Assembly: GCF_002902845.1 (NCBI RefSeq)
Contig: NZ_PPTF01000019.1
Location: 124,001 to 188,000, forward strand
DNA from: Chromobacterium sinusclupearum
GTDB taxonomy: Bacteria > Pseudomonadota > Gammaproteobacteria > Burkholderiales > Chromobacteriaceae
Direction: 5' to 3'
Length of the DNA: 64,000 nucleotides
In this document: in pieces, positions 42,742-51,428 of the stretch
Layout: each line of letters starts with the position of its first letter
Position numbering within the stretch: the stretch's first letter is position 1
The notes under the pieces: model-generated
Seen by the model: only the letters and a program-made list of their open reading frames with translations
Told to the model about the DNA's origin: nothing
Databases searched by the model: none
Program-made: the position numbers and the translations under genes

Positions 42742-43287
42742 TCAATGCCGCTGGTGCTGCGCGGTCGCGCTGGCCAGCAGCTTGTCGGTATAGGCGATGG
42801 CCGCGGCGGACAGCAGGAAGGCCAGATGCAAAAACAGCTGCCACTTGATGGTGTGCTCGTCGATGCGGCTGGCGTTGATGAAGGTTTGCAGCAGGTGGAT
42901 GGACGAGATGCTGATGATGGCCATCGACAGCTTCACCTTCAGCACCGAGGCATTGACGTGGTCCAGCCATTCCGGCTGGTCCGGGTGGGTGTCGATGCGC
43001 AGGCGCGACACGAAGGTCTCGTAACCGCCCACCGTCACCATCACCAGCAGGTTGGCGATCATCACCACATCGATCAGCCCCAGCACCGCCAGCATGATGT
43101 CGGTCTCGGTCAGGTGATTCAGCCCTTCCAGCAGCTCCCACAACTGCGCCAGGAATTTCCAGGCATAAACGCCCTGCACCACGATCAAACCCAGATAGAT
43201 GGGCAATTGCAGCCAGCGACTGCTGAAAATGATCTGGCCGAGCAGCGATTTTCTCGGCGGATTCTGGATGCTCAATGAGTCTTGCAT
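42742..43287 (-). CDS. UPF0114 (YqhA) family membrane protein
   Basis: The protein has 181 residues with four hydrophobic helices. The family blocks [40 protein letters not shown] and [20 protein letters not shown] are clear. The function is unknown. Start 43287 has AGGA seven bases upstream. It is downstream of metF, separated by a GC hairpin without a T-run. Confidence 0.9.
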   Translation of the reverse strand: MQDSLSIQNPPRKSLLGQIIFSSRWLQLPIYLGLIVVQGVYAWKFLAQLWELLEGLNHLTETDIMLAVLGLIDVVMIANLLVMVTVGGYETFVSRLRIDTHPDQPEWLDHVNASVLKVKLSMAIISISSIHLLQTFINASRIDEHTIKWQLFLHLAFLLSAAAIAYTDKLLASATAQHQRH

Positions 43288-43338
43288 AGGCTTTCCTGTC
43301 GTTGGCGGCCGCGGGCGGCCCATGCCGCCCGCGCGCCG

Positions 43339-44175
43339 TCACAGGCCCAGCCTCTGCCAGATGGTGGAGACCAGGCCTGCCTGGTTCAATGTGTAAAAAT
43401 GCAGCCCCGGCGCGCCGCCTTGCAGCAGCCGGTCGCACAGCTCGGTCACCACATCCAGGCCCAGCGCGCGGATGGACGCGGTGTCGTCGTAATAGGCCTG
43501 CATGCGCAGGCGAAGCCAGCGCGGCACTTCCGCTCCGCACATGTCGGAGAAGCGGCACAGCTGGCCAAAATTGGAAATCGGCATGATACCGGGCACGATG
43601 GGGATGTCCAGTCCGCGGGCGCGGATTTCATCGACGAAGCGGAAATAGCTGTCGGCGTTGAAGAAATACTGGGTGATGGCGGAATCGGCCCCGGCGCGCA
43701 CCTTGCGCACGAAATTGTCCAGATCGTCCTCGGCGGAGCGGGCCTGCGGATGGAACTCCGGATAGGCCGCCACCTCGATGTGGAAATGGTCGCCGTGCTC
43801 GGCGCGGATGAACTCCACCAGCTCGTTGGCGTAGCGGAACTCCCCCGCCCCGACCATGCCGGACGGGATGTCGCCGCGCAGCGCCACCAGGTGGCGGATG
43901 CCGTTGCCGCGGTATTCATTGAGGATGGCGGCGATGTTTTCCCGGGTGGAGCCCACGCAGGACAGGTGCGGCGCGGCGGCCTGTCCTTCGCTGCGGATTT
44001 CCAGCACGGTAGACAGGGTGCCGTCGCGGGTGGTTCCGCCGGCGCCGAAGGTCACCGAGAAAAACTGCGGCTTGAACTGCGCCAGCTGCTGGCGAGTGGT
44101 GCGCAGCTTGGCCACGCCTTCCGGCGTTTTCGGCGGAAAGAATTCAAAACTGAAGGTGCGCGGCGTTTGTGTCAT
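43339..44175 (-). CDS. metF: Methylenetetrahydrofolate reductase
   Basis: The protein has 278 residues. It is the FAD enzyme making 5-methyl-THF for methionine synthase. Blocks: FSFEFFPPKTPEGVAKLRTT, FFSVTFGAGGTTRDGT, GIRHLVALRGDIPSG, GADSAITQYFFNADSYFRFV and IVPGIMPISNFGQLCRF. It is downstream of ahcY, but a terminator lies between, so it may depend on readthrough or its own promoter. Confidence 0.95.
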   Translation of the reverse strand: MTQTPRTFSFEFFPPKTPEGVAKLRTTRQQLAQFKPQFFSVTFGAGGTTRDGTLSTVLEIRSEGQAAAPHLSCVGSTRENIAAILNEYRGNGIRHLVALRGDIPSGMVGAGEFRYANELVEFIRAEHGDHFHIEVAAYPEFHPQARSAEDDLDNFVRKVRAGADSAITQYFFNADSYFRFVDEIRARGLDIPIVPGIMPISNFGQLCRFSDMCGAEVPRWLRLRMQAYYDDTASIRALGLDVVTELCDRLLQGGAPGLHFYTLNQAGLVSTIWQRLGL

Positions 44176-44249
44176 CGTGATCCTCTCTATCGCTGTCCTG
44201 GCTATCTTGTCATTGTCGGCCTCTAGGTGCCGTTACTTGCGCGGGCCCG

Positions 44250-44289
44250 AAAAAAACGGACAGCACCATTCTAGGGGGGCTGTCCGTTT
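44250..44289 (-). terminator. Terminator between ahcY and metF
   Basis: On the minus strand AAACGGACAGC and GCTGTCCGTTT pair across a 14-base loop and run into seven T. It lies 17 bases past the ahcY stop. Confidence 0.88.
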
Positions 44290-44305
44290 CAGTTTGGTTC
44301 AAAAA

Positions 44306-45706
44306 TCAATAACGATAGTGATCCGGCTTATAAGGCCCTTGCTTGGGCACGCTGATGTAGGCCGCCTGCTGATCGGACAGTTCGGTCAGCCGCGCGCCGA
44401 TGCGGCCCAGGTGCAGCCGCGCCACTTTCTCGTCCAGATGCTTGGGCAGCACGTACACTTTTTTGTCGTACTTCTGGCCGTTGGCGAACAGTTCGATCTG
44501 CGCCAGCACCTGGTTGGTGAAGCTATTGGACATCACGAAGCTCGGGTGGCCGGTTGCGCAGCCGAGGTTCACCAGGCGGCCTTCCGCCAGCAGAATGATG
44601 CGTTTGCCGTCCGGGAAGATGATGTGATCGACCTGCGGCTTGATGTTTTCCCACTGGTGCTGACGCAGGCTGGCGACTTCGATCTCGCTGTCGAAGTGGC
44701 CGATATTGCAGACGATGGCGTTGTTGCGCATCTTCTTCATGTGCTCGTGCGTGATCACGCCGACGTTGCCGGTGGCGGTGACGAAGATGTCGGCCTGGTC
44801 GGCCACTTCGTCCATGCGCACCACGCGGTAGCCTTCCATCGCCGCCTGCAGCGCGCAGATCGGGTCGATTTCCGTCACCCAGACGGTGGCGCCCAGGCCG
44901 CGCAGGCTCTGCGCGCAGCCCTTGCCCACGTCGCCATAGCCCAGCACCACCGCCACCTTGCCGGCGATCATGACGTCGGTGGCGCGCTTGATGCCGTCCA
45001 CCAGGCTTTCGCGGCAGCCGTACAGATTGTCGAACTTGGACTTGGTGACGGAGTCGTTGACGTTGATCGCCGGGAACGGCAGATGGCCGTCTTTTTCCAG
45101 CTGGTACAAGCGGTGCACGCCGGTGGTGGTTTCCTCAGTCACGCCCTGAATGTGCTGCAGGCGCTTGGAATACCACTGCGGGTCGATGGCCAGATGGCGC
45201 TTGATCGAGGCGAACAGCGCGGTTTCTTCCTCGTTGGTGGGATGGGCGATGACGCCGATGTCCCTCTCCGCCTTGCTGCCCAGCATCAAGAGCAAGGTGG
45301 CGTCGCCGCCGTCGTCCAGGATCATATTGGCCGGCTGGCCTTCGGGCCACTCGAAGATCTTGTGGCTGAACTCCCAGTATTCGTCCAGGCTCTCGCCCTT
45401 GAAGGCGAACACCGGGATGCCGGCGGCGGCGATGGCCGCGGCGGCGTGGTCCTGGGTGGAGAAGATATTGCACGACGCCCAGCGCACTTCCGCGCCCAGC
45501 GCCGTCAGCGTTTCGATCAGCACCGCGGTCTGCACCGTCATGTGCAGGCTACCCGCGATGCGCGCGCCGCGCAGCGGCTGCGTGGAGCGATACTCGTCGC
45601 GGATCGCCATCAGGCCCGGCATTTCGGTTTCGGCGATGTTCAGCTCCTTGCGGCCCCAGCTGGCAAGGGAGAAATCTGCTACGTGATAATCGGAGAAATC
45701 AGCCAT
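44306..45706 (-). CDS. ahcY: S-adenosylhomocysteine hydrolase
   Basis: The protein has 466 residues. It splits S-adenosylhomocysteine to adenosine and homocysteine using bound NAD. Blocks: [63 protein letters not shown] site [20 protein letters not shown] and C-terminal [12 protein letters not shown]. Start 45706 has AAGGA upstream; the longer frame to 45868 covers the SAH riboswitch and is not coding. Transcription would rise when SAH accumulates. Confidence 0.97.
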   Translation of the reverse strand: MADFSDYHVADFSLASWGRKELNIAETEMPGLMAIRDEYRSTQPLRGARIAGSLHMTVQTAVLIETLTALGAEVRWASCNIFSTQDHAAAAIAAAGIPVFAFKGESLDEYWEFSHKIFEWPEGQPANMILDDGGDATLLLMLGSKAERDIGVIAHPTNEEETALFASIKRHLAIDPQWYSKRLQHIQGVTEETTTGVHRLYQLEKDGHLPFPAINVNDSVTKSKFDNLYGCRESLVDGIKRATDVMIAGKVAVVLGYGDVGKGCAQSLRGLGATVWVTEIDPICALQAAMEGYRVVRMDEVADQADIFVTATGNVGVITHEHMKKMRNNAIVCNIGHFDSEIEVASLRQHQWENIKPQVDHIIFPDGKRIILLAEGRLVNLGCATGHPSFVMSNSFTNQVLAQIELFANGQKYDKKVYVLPKHLDEKVARLHLGRIGARLTELSDQQAAYISVPKQGPYKPDHYRY

Positions 45707-45782
45707 CGTGAAGCATCCTTGTTCACGCGGCCAGGCAGGATGCGGCCCACCCGTCATCCCATGCCCGCCACGGTCATGAGTC

Positions 45783-45867
45783 AGGTGAGCGCCGTTGCCT
45801 CGCCCGCCGGACGGCAGGCGGCACGCCAAGCCTGGGGAGAACACCCTCCTCGCAGCGCCCCTCGGCA
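45783..45867 (-). ncRNA. SAH riboswitch before ahcY
   Basis: On the minus strand CCGAGGGGCGCTGCGAG, then CCCAGGCTTGGC and GCAACGGCGCTCACC. These match the conserved core of the S-adenosylhomocysteine riboswitch: GAGGRGCGCUGC, the paired CCCAGGCUYGG, and AACGGCGCUCACC that forms the pseudoknot. It turns on ahcY when SAH builds up. Confidence 0.93.
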
Positions 45868-45876
45868 TGCCGGGTA

Positions 45877-45882
45877 ATTATA
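45877..45882 (-). promoter_or_regulatory. -10 element of ahcY
   Basis: A perfect TATAAT on the minus strand places transcription start near 45870, at the first base of the riboswitch. The -35 hexamer is not recognisable. Confidence 0.65.
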
Positions 45883-46048
45883 CCTAGTCCACGCGGAAAA
45901 TATAGCCGTTGTCATGCTGGCGCGATACGCAAGCCATTCATCGCCAGCGTCCATGCCCAGACTTCCCGGCTGGCGACCAATAGCCGGCTATCCTGCCAAT
46001 GCTCACAACAGCCGCCGCCAAGCACGGCAATTTCATTATGAAAGCGGA

Positions 46049-46080
46049 TAAAAAAACCGCCGGCATGAGCAGGCGGTTTT
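46049..46080 (-). terminator. Terminator of metK
   Basis: AAAACCGCC and GGCGGTTTT pair on the minus strand with a nine-base loop and are followed by TTTATCC. It lies 25 bases past the metK stop. Confidence 0.88.
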
Positions 46081-46104
46081 CCAGACCATCGACAAGTTAG
46101 GCGC

Positions 46105-47274
46105 TTACAGGCCGGCGTCGGCGCGCAGCGCCTCCACCTTGTCGGTGCGTTCCCAGCTGAACTCCGGCTCTTCGCGGCCGAAGTGGCCGTAAGCGGCGGT
46201 CTTGCCGTAGATCGGACGCAGCAGGTCCAGCATCTGGATGATGCCCTTCGGACGCAGGTCGAAGTGCTTCTTCACCAGTTCCACGATCTTCTCGTTCGGA
46301 ATGGTGTTGGTGCCGAAGGTGTCGACCGAAATCGAGGTCGGCTCCGCCACGCCGATGGCGTAGGAAACCTGGATCTGGCACTGGCGCGCCAGGCCGGCGG
46401 CGACGATGTTCTTCGCCACGTAACGGCCGGCATAGGCCGCGGAGCGGTCCACCTTGGACGGGTCCTTGCCGGAGAAGGCGCCGCCGCCATGCGGCGCCGC
46501 GCCGCCGTAGGTGTCGACGATGATCTTGCGGCCGGTCAGGCCGCAATCGCCTTGCGGGCCGCCGATGACGAAACGCCCGGTCGGGTTGATCAGGAACTTG
46601 GTTTCCGCGGTGATCATTTCCGGCGGCAGCACCGGCTTGATGATGTCTTCGATCACCGCCTCGGTCAGCGTCTTGTGGTCGATGTCCGGGGTATGCTGGG
46701 TGGACAGCACCACGGTGTCGATGCGCTTGGGCAGGCCGGTCGCGCCGTCGTACACGCAGGTGATCTGGCTCTTGGCGTCCGGACGCAGCCACGGCAGGCG
46801 GCCATCCTTGCGCAGTTCGGCCTGGCGCTGCACCAGACGGTGCGCGTAGTAGATCGGGAACGGCATCAGCGTCGGGGTTTCGTCGCAGGCGTAGCCGAAC
46901 ATCAGGCCCTGGTCGCCGGCGCCCTGGTTCAGATCCAGGCCTTCGCCTTCGTTGACGCCCTGGGCGATATCCGGCGATTGCTTGTCGTAGCAGGCCATCA
47001 CCGCGCAGCCGCGGTAATCGAAGCCGAGTTCGGAGTCGTCGTAGCCGATGCGCTTGATGGTTTCGCGCGCGATCTTGATATAGTCGACATTGGCGGTGGT
47101 GGTGATCTCGCCTGCCAGCACCACCAGGCCGGTGTTGACCAGCGTTTCCGCCGCTACGCGGGCGTGCTTGTCCTCGCGCAGGATGGCGTCGAGGATGGCA
47201 TCGGAGATCTGGTCGGCGACTTTGTCCGGGTGGCCTTCGGATACGGATTCCGAGGTAAACAGGTATTCACTCAT
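46105..47274 (-). CDS. metK: S-adenosylmethionine synthase
   Basis: The protein has 389 residues. It makes SAM from methionine and ATP. Blocks: [57 protein letters not shown] and [20 protein letters not shown]. It is divergent from the first LpxL-family gene. It is monocistronic, with its own terminator. No SAM riboswitch is seen in the short upstream region. Confidence 0.97.
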   Translation of the reverse strand: MSEYLFTSESVSEGHPDKVADQISDAILDAILREDKHARVAAETLVNTGLVVLAGEITTTANVDYIKIARETIKRIGYDDSELGFDYRGCAVMACYDKQSPDIAQGVNEGEGLDLNQGAGDQGLMFGYACDETPTLMPFPIYYAHRLVQRQAELRKDGRLPWLRPDAKSQITCVYDGATGLPKRIDTVVLSTQHTPDIDHKTLTEAVIEDIIKPVLPPEMITAETKFLINPTGRFVIGGPQGDCGLTGRKIIVDTYGGAAPHGGGAFSGKDPSKVDRSAAYAGRYVAKNIVAAGLARQCQIQVSYAIGVAEPTSISVDTFGTNTIPNEKIVELVKKHFDLRPKGIIQMLDLLRPIYGKTAAYGHFGREEPEFSWERTDKVEALRADAGL

Positions 47275-47350
47275 TTATTCTGCGTTCCCAAAAAATACAA
47301 AACCCTGTGGTGATAAAATAGGCCGCTTTCAGACCCAGACTGCTGAGCTC

Positions 47351-48244
47351 ATGTCCAAGCTAGTCCATTTACTACTGTCTGTCCTGGCGCACCTCCCCTT
47401 ATCCTGGCTACAAGGTTTGGGTGCCGCTCTGGGGCGACTGACTTATCTCGCGTCCCCCGGCTTCGCCGCTAGGCTGCGGGAGAATCTAAGTTCTAGTAAA
47501 ATCTTCGAAAATTATCCGGTTTTACCAGCCAAAGTCAAACAAAGCGCGGCCGAAACCGGCAAGGGGGCGCTGGAGCTGGCCATCGCCTGGTGCCGCAGCC
47601 CCGAAGACATCGCCGGCATGGTCAAACGCTGCGAAGGCTGGGAGCATGTGGAGCAGGCGCTGGCGCTCGGCAACGGTATTATATTCGTAACTCCGCACTT
47701 GGGCAGCTACGATATCGCCGGGCGTTATATCAGCTCCCTCCTGCCCTTCCCGCTGACCGCCATGTATCGCCCACCGAAGCTGCAGTGGCTGGAGCCAGTG
47801 ATGCAGGCCGGACGGGCCCGCGGCAAAGGCAAAACCGCTCCGGCCACGGCCTCCGGCGTGCGCGTGCTGATGAAAGCCTTGAAATCCGGCGAAGCCACCA
47901 TCATTCTGCCCGACCAAGTGCCCGGCAACGGCGAAGGCATCTGGGCGCCGTTTTTCGGCCGGCCGGCCTACACCATGACGCTGGTGCCGCGCCTGGCGCA
48001 AATGAGCGGCGTGACCACGCTGTTCTTCGTCGGGGAGCGGCTGCCCGGCGGGGAGGGCTTTGCCGTGCATATCGAGCCATTGGCGCAACCGTTCACCGGC
48101 GACAAGGAAACGGATTGCGCGCAGATGAACGCCCAGGTGGAACAACTGATCCGCCGCTTCCCCTGCCAGTACCTGTGGAGCTACAACCGCTATAAATGCC
48201 CGCCCGGCGTCAGCCGGCCGGACGCAGAACAAGGATTCGCATGA
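47351..48244 (+). CDS. LpxL-family lipid A acyltransferase (HX4D form)
   Basis: The protein has 297 residues. It is a membrane-anchored acyltransferase that adds a secondary acyl chain to lipid A. An N-terminal helix (LLLSVLAHLPLSWLQGLGAA) is followed by the catalytic motif VTPHLGSYDIAG (His-x4-Asp) and the acyl site ILPDQVPGNGEGIWAPFFG. Start 47351 (MSKLVHLL) is chosen; the longer frame to 47090 runs opposite metK. Its end overlaps the next gene by four bases. Confidence 0.88.
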   Translation: MSKLVHLLLSVLAHLPLSWLQGLGAALGRLTYLASPGFAARLRENLSSSKIFENYPVLPAKVKQSAAETGKGALELAIAWCRSPEDIAGMVKRCEGWEHVEQALALGNGIIFVTPHLGSYDIAGRYISSLLPFPLTAMYRPPKLQWLEPVMQAGRARGKGKTAPATASGVRVLMKALKSGEATIILPDQVPGNGEGIWAPFFGRPAYTMTLVPRLAQMSGVTTLFFVGERLPGGEGFAVHIEPLAQPFTGDKETDCAQMNAQVEQLIRRFPCQYLWSYNRYKCPPGVSRPDAEQGFA

Positions 48245-49107
48245 AACTCGCTTTTGCCCTGCTGTGGCTGATCCGCCTGCTGCCGATGCGCGCGATCGGC
48301 CTGCTTGCCGCCGGCCTAGGCAATCTCGCCTACCTGCTGGCTCGCGGCCGCCGCCGCGTCGGTCTGATCAATCTGCGGCTGTGCTTCCCGGACATGCCGC
48401 ACGCTGAACGCCGTCGGCTGATCCGCAAGAACTGCCAGCACATGATACGGATGGTGCTGGAATATGGCGTGTGCTGGTGGAGTTCGGCCAAGCGCATCGA
48501 CGATCTGGTCAGCATCAAGAACCTGCATTACGTCACCGATCTTCGCGACAAGGGCGAGGACGTGATCCTGTTCTATCCGCACTTCGTCGGCTTCGAGATG
48601 TGCGTCTACGCGCTGAACCAATACATCCCGCTGGTCAGCGTTTACTCGCACCAGAAGAACGAGGCGCTGGACCAGCAAATCTACGCCGGCCGCCAGCGCT
48701 ACAACAACGCCTACATCGTGTCCCGCCAGGAAGGCCTGCGCCCCATCATCAAAGCCATGCGCAAGGACCATGCGCCTTTCCTGTATTTGCCGGATCAGGA
48801 CTTCGGCGTGCGCGACTCGCTGTTCGTCGACTTCTTCGGCGTCAAGGCGGCCACCATCACCGGCATGGCGCGCATCGCCAAGCTGGCGCGCGCCAAAGTC
48901 GTGCCGGCCATCGCGCGTCGCGTCGGCGACCGTTTCGAACTAGAATTCTACCCGGCCTGGGACAACTACCCGAGCGAAGACATCGAGGCCGACACCCGCC
49001 GCATGAACGCCTTCCTGGAAGACCGCATCCGCGAAATCCCGGATCAGTACTTCTGGCTGCACAAGCGCTTCAAGAGCCGTCCGCAGGGCGAGGCGCGCTT
49101 TTACTGA
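48241..49107 (+). CDS. LpxL-family lipid A acyltransferase (HX4E form)
   Basis: The protein has 288 residues and is paralogous to the gene before it. The motif FYPHFVGFEMCVYAL gives His-x4-Glu, as in E. coli LpxL. The second block YLPDQDFGVRDSLFVDFFGV is present. It starts in an ATGA overlap at 48241, so both acyltransferases are made together and could add different secondary chains. Which chain each adds cannot be told from sequence. Confidence 0.88.
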   Translation: MKLAFALLWLIRLLPMRAIGLLAAGLGNLAYLLARGRRRVGLINLRLCFPDMPHAERRRLIRKNCQHMIRMVLEYGVCWWSSAKRIDDLVSIKNLHYVTDLRDKGEDVILFYPHFVGFEMCVYALNQYIPLVSVYSHQKNEALDQQIYAGRQRYNNAYIVSRQEGLRPIIKAMRKDHAPFLYLPDQDFGVRDSLFVDFFGVKAATITGMARIAKLARAKVVPAIARRVGDRFELEFYPAWDNYPSEDIEADTRRMNAFLEDRIREIPDQYFWLHKRFKSRPQGEARFY

Positions 49108-49141
49108 TCCATAGGGGCTGTTGACGTTTGCCGAGCTGCCG

Positions 49142-49158
49142 CGCCCAGCCTGGCTGGG
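49142..49158. terminator. Short hairpin between convergent genes
   Basis: GCCCAGC and GCTGGGC pair across CTG in the gap between the acyltransferase and the RNase T2-like gene. No T-run. Confidence 0.3.
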
Positions 49159-49168
49159 CCAGCGCTGT

Positions 49169-49903
49169 TCAGTTAGGAATCCATATCGGCCCATAGCAGG
49201 AATCAGACGCCCCCGCTCCCTCCTGCTGCCACAAGGAAGCCTCAGCCGGAAAAGCATTCACCTTTTGCGCGGATATCTGGATTTCCAGGCTGGTCAAGAC
49301 ATTGCGCTGCTGCGTATCGCGCAGGCAGCGCAAGCTCAACGCCGTTCCGCTGGCTGCGCCAAAAGCCTGGGTAAAGGCCTGCCGCACCGTATTCGGATCG
49401 ACCATCGACCCTTGCTTATTCTTCAGATAGCTGCCAAACGAGCTATCCAGCACCGACTGCCGCAATTGCAGCGCTTTCGCAAAATAATCATTGCCGGCAA
49501 AACCGAAGCATTGGGCATGTTTGACGAACTCGCTGCTGATCAGATCGTCATCCAATAATTTGGGAACCGCCCTGGCAAGTCGAGCCTGCACCTCATCGGA
49601 GAGCTGCGGATCATCAATGCTATGGCTGAAGTAGAAACAGCTTTTGACTCGCCAACTCTCCTCGGTGACGCCTTGTTCCCGCAGGCTGGCCGGCAAGGAA
49701 GGCCACAGGCCCAGCAGGCCTAGCGCCCCATCAGAATTCAGCGGCATTTGACAGGACTGGCTCAACTTGCAAAAGCCTGGTTGCCAGGCCAGCGCCAATG
49801 TGTAATGGGAAAAATCGCCATTCCTGCTGGCCTGCAGATTGCTTGCCATAGCAGGCAATGATGTGATCAAAATGATGAGCACCAGACGGATCCGTGCAAA
49901 CAT
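49169..49903 (-). CDS. RNase T2-like exported protein lacking catalytic His residues
   Basis: The protein has 244 residues, the same length as its neighbour at 50251. A signal peptide ends at MASN near residue 20. The CAS I motif, normally HGLWP, reads L64-G-L-W-P. The CAS II motif, normally HEWxKHGxC, reads S124-E-F-V-K-H129-A-Q-C. Thus two of the three catalytic His positions are changed, while the fold Cys and most of the frame remain. I infer a non-catalytic paralogue in the periplasm, perhaps binding RNA or an inhibitor. The gene is intact and has its own AT-rich upstream region. Confidence 0.85.
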   Translation of the reverse strand: MFARIRLVLIILITSLPAMASNLQASRNGDFSHYTLALAWQPGFCKLSQSCQMPLNSDGALGLLGLWPSLPASLREQGVTEESWRVKSCFYFSHSIDDPQLSDEVQARLARAVPKLLDDDLISSEFVKHAQCFGFAGNDYFAKALQLRQSVLDSSFGSYLKNKQGSMVDPNTVRQAFTQAFGAASGTALSLRCLRDTQQRNVLTSLEIQISAQKVNAFPAEASLWQQEGAGASDSCYGPIWIPN

Positions 49904-50250
49904 TCCCGCTCCCTTTGGACTAGATTGTCAAAAGCTGTTTCGCCAGCGGATGCCGGCAATACGGCACTCAGCTGCTCGAATCTACCTTAAGAAGCGAGAA
50001 TGCAAGCCACACTCTCAAACTAAATTAATCAATATTTACAAATATTGAATATTTCACGCAAGTAACATCACGCATTAAGAATTTGAAATACAAGGGTTAA
50101 TGCAGGCCATATGCGTACCCCGCCGCCGGTCTGAGCCAGGCTGACTGGCCGAAAGAACTGTCGTACTCCCAACACAGCCCGGCTGCAGTAACGACGGCCA
50201 CATGCGAAGCAACATATCGCCTACGTCGCAATGCAATGCCAGATAGCCGC
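49904..50250. other. 347-base AT-rich gap between the RNase T2 paralogues
   Basis: No gene is supported. It is far more AT-rich than its surroundings between 49980 and 50100, with the palindrome TCAATATTTACAAATATTGA at 50029-50048. It should hold the promoter of the downstream (non-catalytic) gene. The rest, to 50250, shows no clear feature. Confidence 0.5.
50029..50048. promoter_or_regulatory. AT-rich palindrome, possible operator
   Basis: TCAATATTTACAAATATTGA is a near-perfect inverted repeat about 125 bases before the start at 49903. It may bind a regulator or a nucleoid protein. Confidence 0.35.
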
Positions 50251-50985
50251 CTACCAGCCAGGCAAAACAAACGGCTCCGCGCAGCTATCCTCGTATTCGC
50301 CGTCAGGCGTATCCACAAAGCTCTCCGCGGCGGGAAAGCTCGCCAGCTTGTCGGCCTTGAGCGTGAACCAGAATTGCGTCAAGACATTGCGGCCTTGTTT
50401 GTCTTTGCCGCATTGCAATTGCAGCGAGCGCCGCTGATCGGTGCCGAAGGCTTTGGCGAAAGCGTCCTGCAACTCCTGACGCGTGCGCGTCTGCCCCGCT
50501 TGCCCCAACAGATAATCGCCGAAGCCGCCATCCACCACGGCCTGGCGCATCTTCAGCGCCGTCTCGAAAAACTGCTGCGCCGGATAGCCAAAGCACTGAG
50601 CATGCTTGACGTACTCATGCAGCAGCAGGTCGTCCTTCAGCTGCGGCATCACCACTTTCAATTCGTCACGCGTTTCCGCAGGCAAGGCCGGCACCGCATG
50701 CACATGCGGGAAAAAGGCGCAGCCCTTGGCCCACCATTGCTGAACCGGCACATTCTGGGTGATCAGGCTCTGCGGCTCCGACGGCCACAGCCCATGCAAA
50801 CCGATTTGCACTTCATGCGATTGCTCGGGCAGGCACCCGTCCCCTGTCGAACAGAACCCAGGCTGCCAGGTCAGCGCGTAGGTATAGCGGGGAAAATCGG
50901 CATGCTGGGCCGGCTGCAAGTCGGCGGCGTGGGCCGCGCCGGTGAAGGCCAGCGCGGAGATCAGACAAGAGATGGTTTTCTTCAT
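50251..50985 (-). CDS. Ribonuclease T2 family protein, catalytic residues intact
   Basis: The protein has 244 residues. The signal peptide MKKTISCLISALAFTGAAHA sends it to the periplasm. CAS I is H64-G-L-W-P and CAS II is H123-E-Y-V-K-H128-A-Q-C, so all three catalytic His and the Glu are present. RNase T2 enzymes cut RNA through a 2',3'-cyclic phosphate and scavenge external RNA. It lies upstream of the non-catalytic paralogue in the same direction. The Tyr and Ala in CAS II depart slightly from the usual W and G. Confidence 0.9.
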   Translation of the reverse strand: MKKTISCLISALAFTGAAHAADLQPAQHADFPRYTYALTWQPGFCSTGDGCLPEQSHEVQIGLHGLWPSEPQSLITQNVPVQQWWAKGCAFFPHVHAVPALPAETRDELKVVMPQLKDDLLLHEYVKHAQCFGYPAQQFFETALKMRQAVVDGGFGDYLLGQAGQTRTRQELQDAFAKAFGTDQRRSLQLQCGKDKQGRNVLTQFWFTLKADKLASFPAAESFVDTPDGEYEDSCAEPFVLPGW

Positions 50986-51074
50986 ATCGCCTCAGGATAG
51001 CGGGATCAAGATCAAGACATGCAAATGTCAATTCTTTATCACCATAAGGCAATCCATGGCAATACAACTTAACA

Positions 51075-51103
51075 AAAAAGCACTGCCGTGGCAGTGCTTT
51101 TGA
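51075..51103 (-). terminator. Terminator of the nuo operon
   Basis: AAAAGCACTGCC and GGCAGTGCTTTT pair on the minus strand and run into TTGTTAAG. It lies just past the DUF2818 gene, the last of the operon. Confidence 0.88.
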
Positions 51104-51121
51104 GCGCGTGTCGGAAGCAGG

Positions 51122-51418
51122 CTAGTGAGCCGGCCGGTGCCAGAAATAGCGGTAGACGAAACCTGGGAAGGCCGCCACCAGAAACAAGGCAAGCGTCGTC
51201 ACGTAGAACTGCCAGTGCTGTTCGTGCACCGGCATCTCACGCGCCTCCAGCAGCCGAGCCAGGCCGCCCACCAGGGCGAACAGCACCGCCAACTCCAGCG
51301 CATGCCAGCCGAAATGCTTGCGCGCCACCTTGAAGAAGCCGGCGACGCGATCGCTGGCGAACGGCAGGTTGGCGGCCACAACGGCCAACACCAGCAGTAT
51401 GGTGATGCTGCTATCCAT
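51122..51418 (-). CDS. DUF2818 membrane protein
   Basis: The protein has 98 residues and three hydrophobic segments (ITILLVLAVVAANLPFAS, LELAVLFALVGGLARLL, TTLALFLVAAFPGFVYRYFW). It is the DUF2818 protein usually found after nuoN in betaproteobacteria. Function unknown; its place suggests a link with NDH-1. It starts 10 bases after nuoN. Confidence 0.88.
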   Translation of the reverse strand: MDSSITILLVLAVVAANLPFASDRVAGFFKVARKHFGWHALELAVLFALVGGLARLLEAREMPVHEQHWQFYVTTLALFLVAAFPGFVYRYFWHRPAH

Positions 51419-51428
51419 GGCCGCTACC

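Noticed and set aside
45707..45868. N-terminal extension of ahcY
   Set aside because: It would translate the SAH riboswitch. Homologues start at [12 protein letters not shown].
47090..47350. N-terminal extension of the first LpxL-family gene
   Set aside because: It overlaps metK antisense. The ATG at 47351 gives the normal family length.
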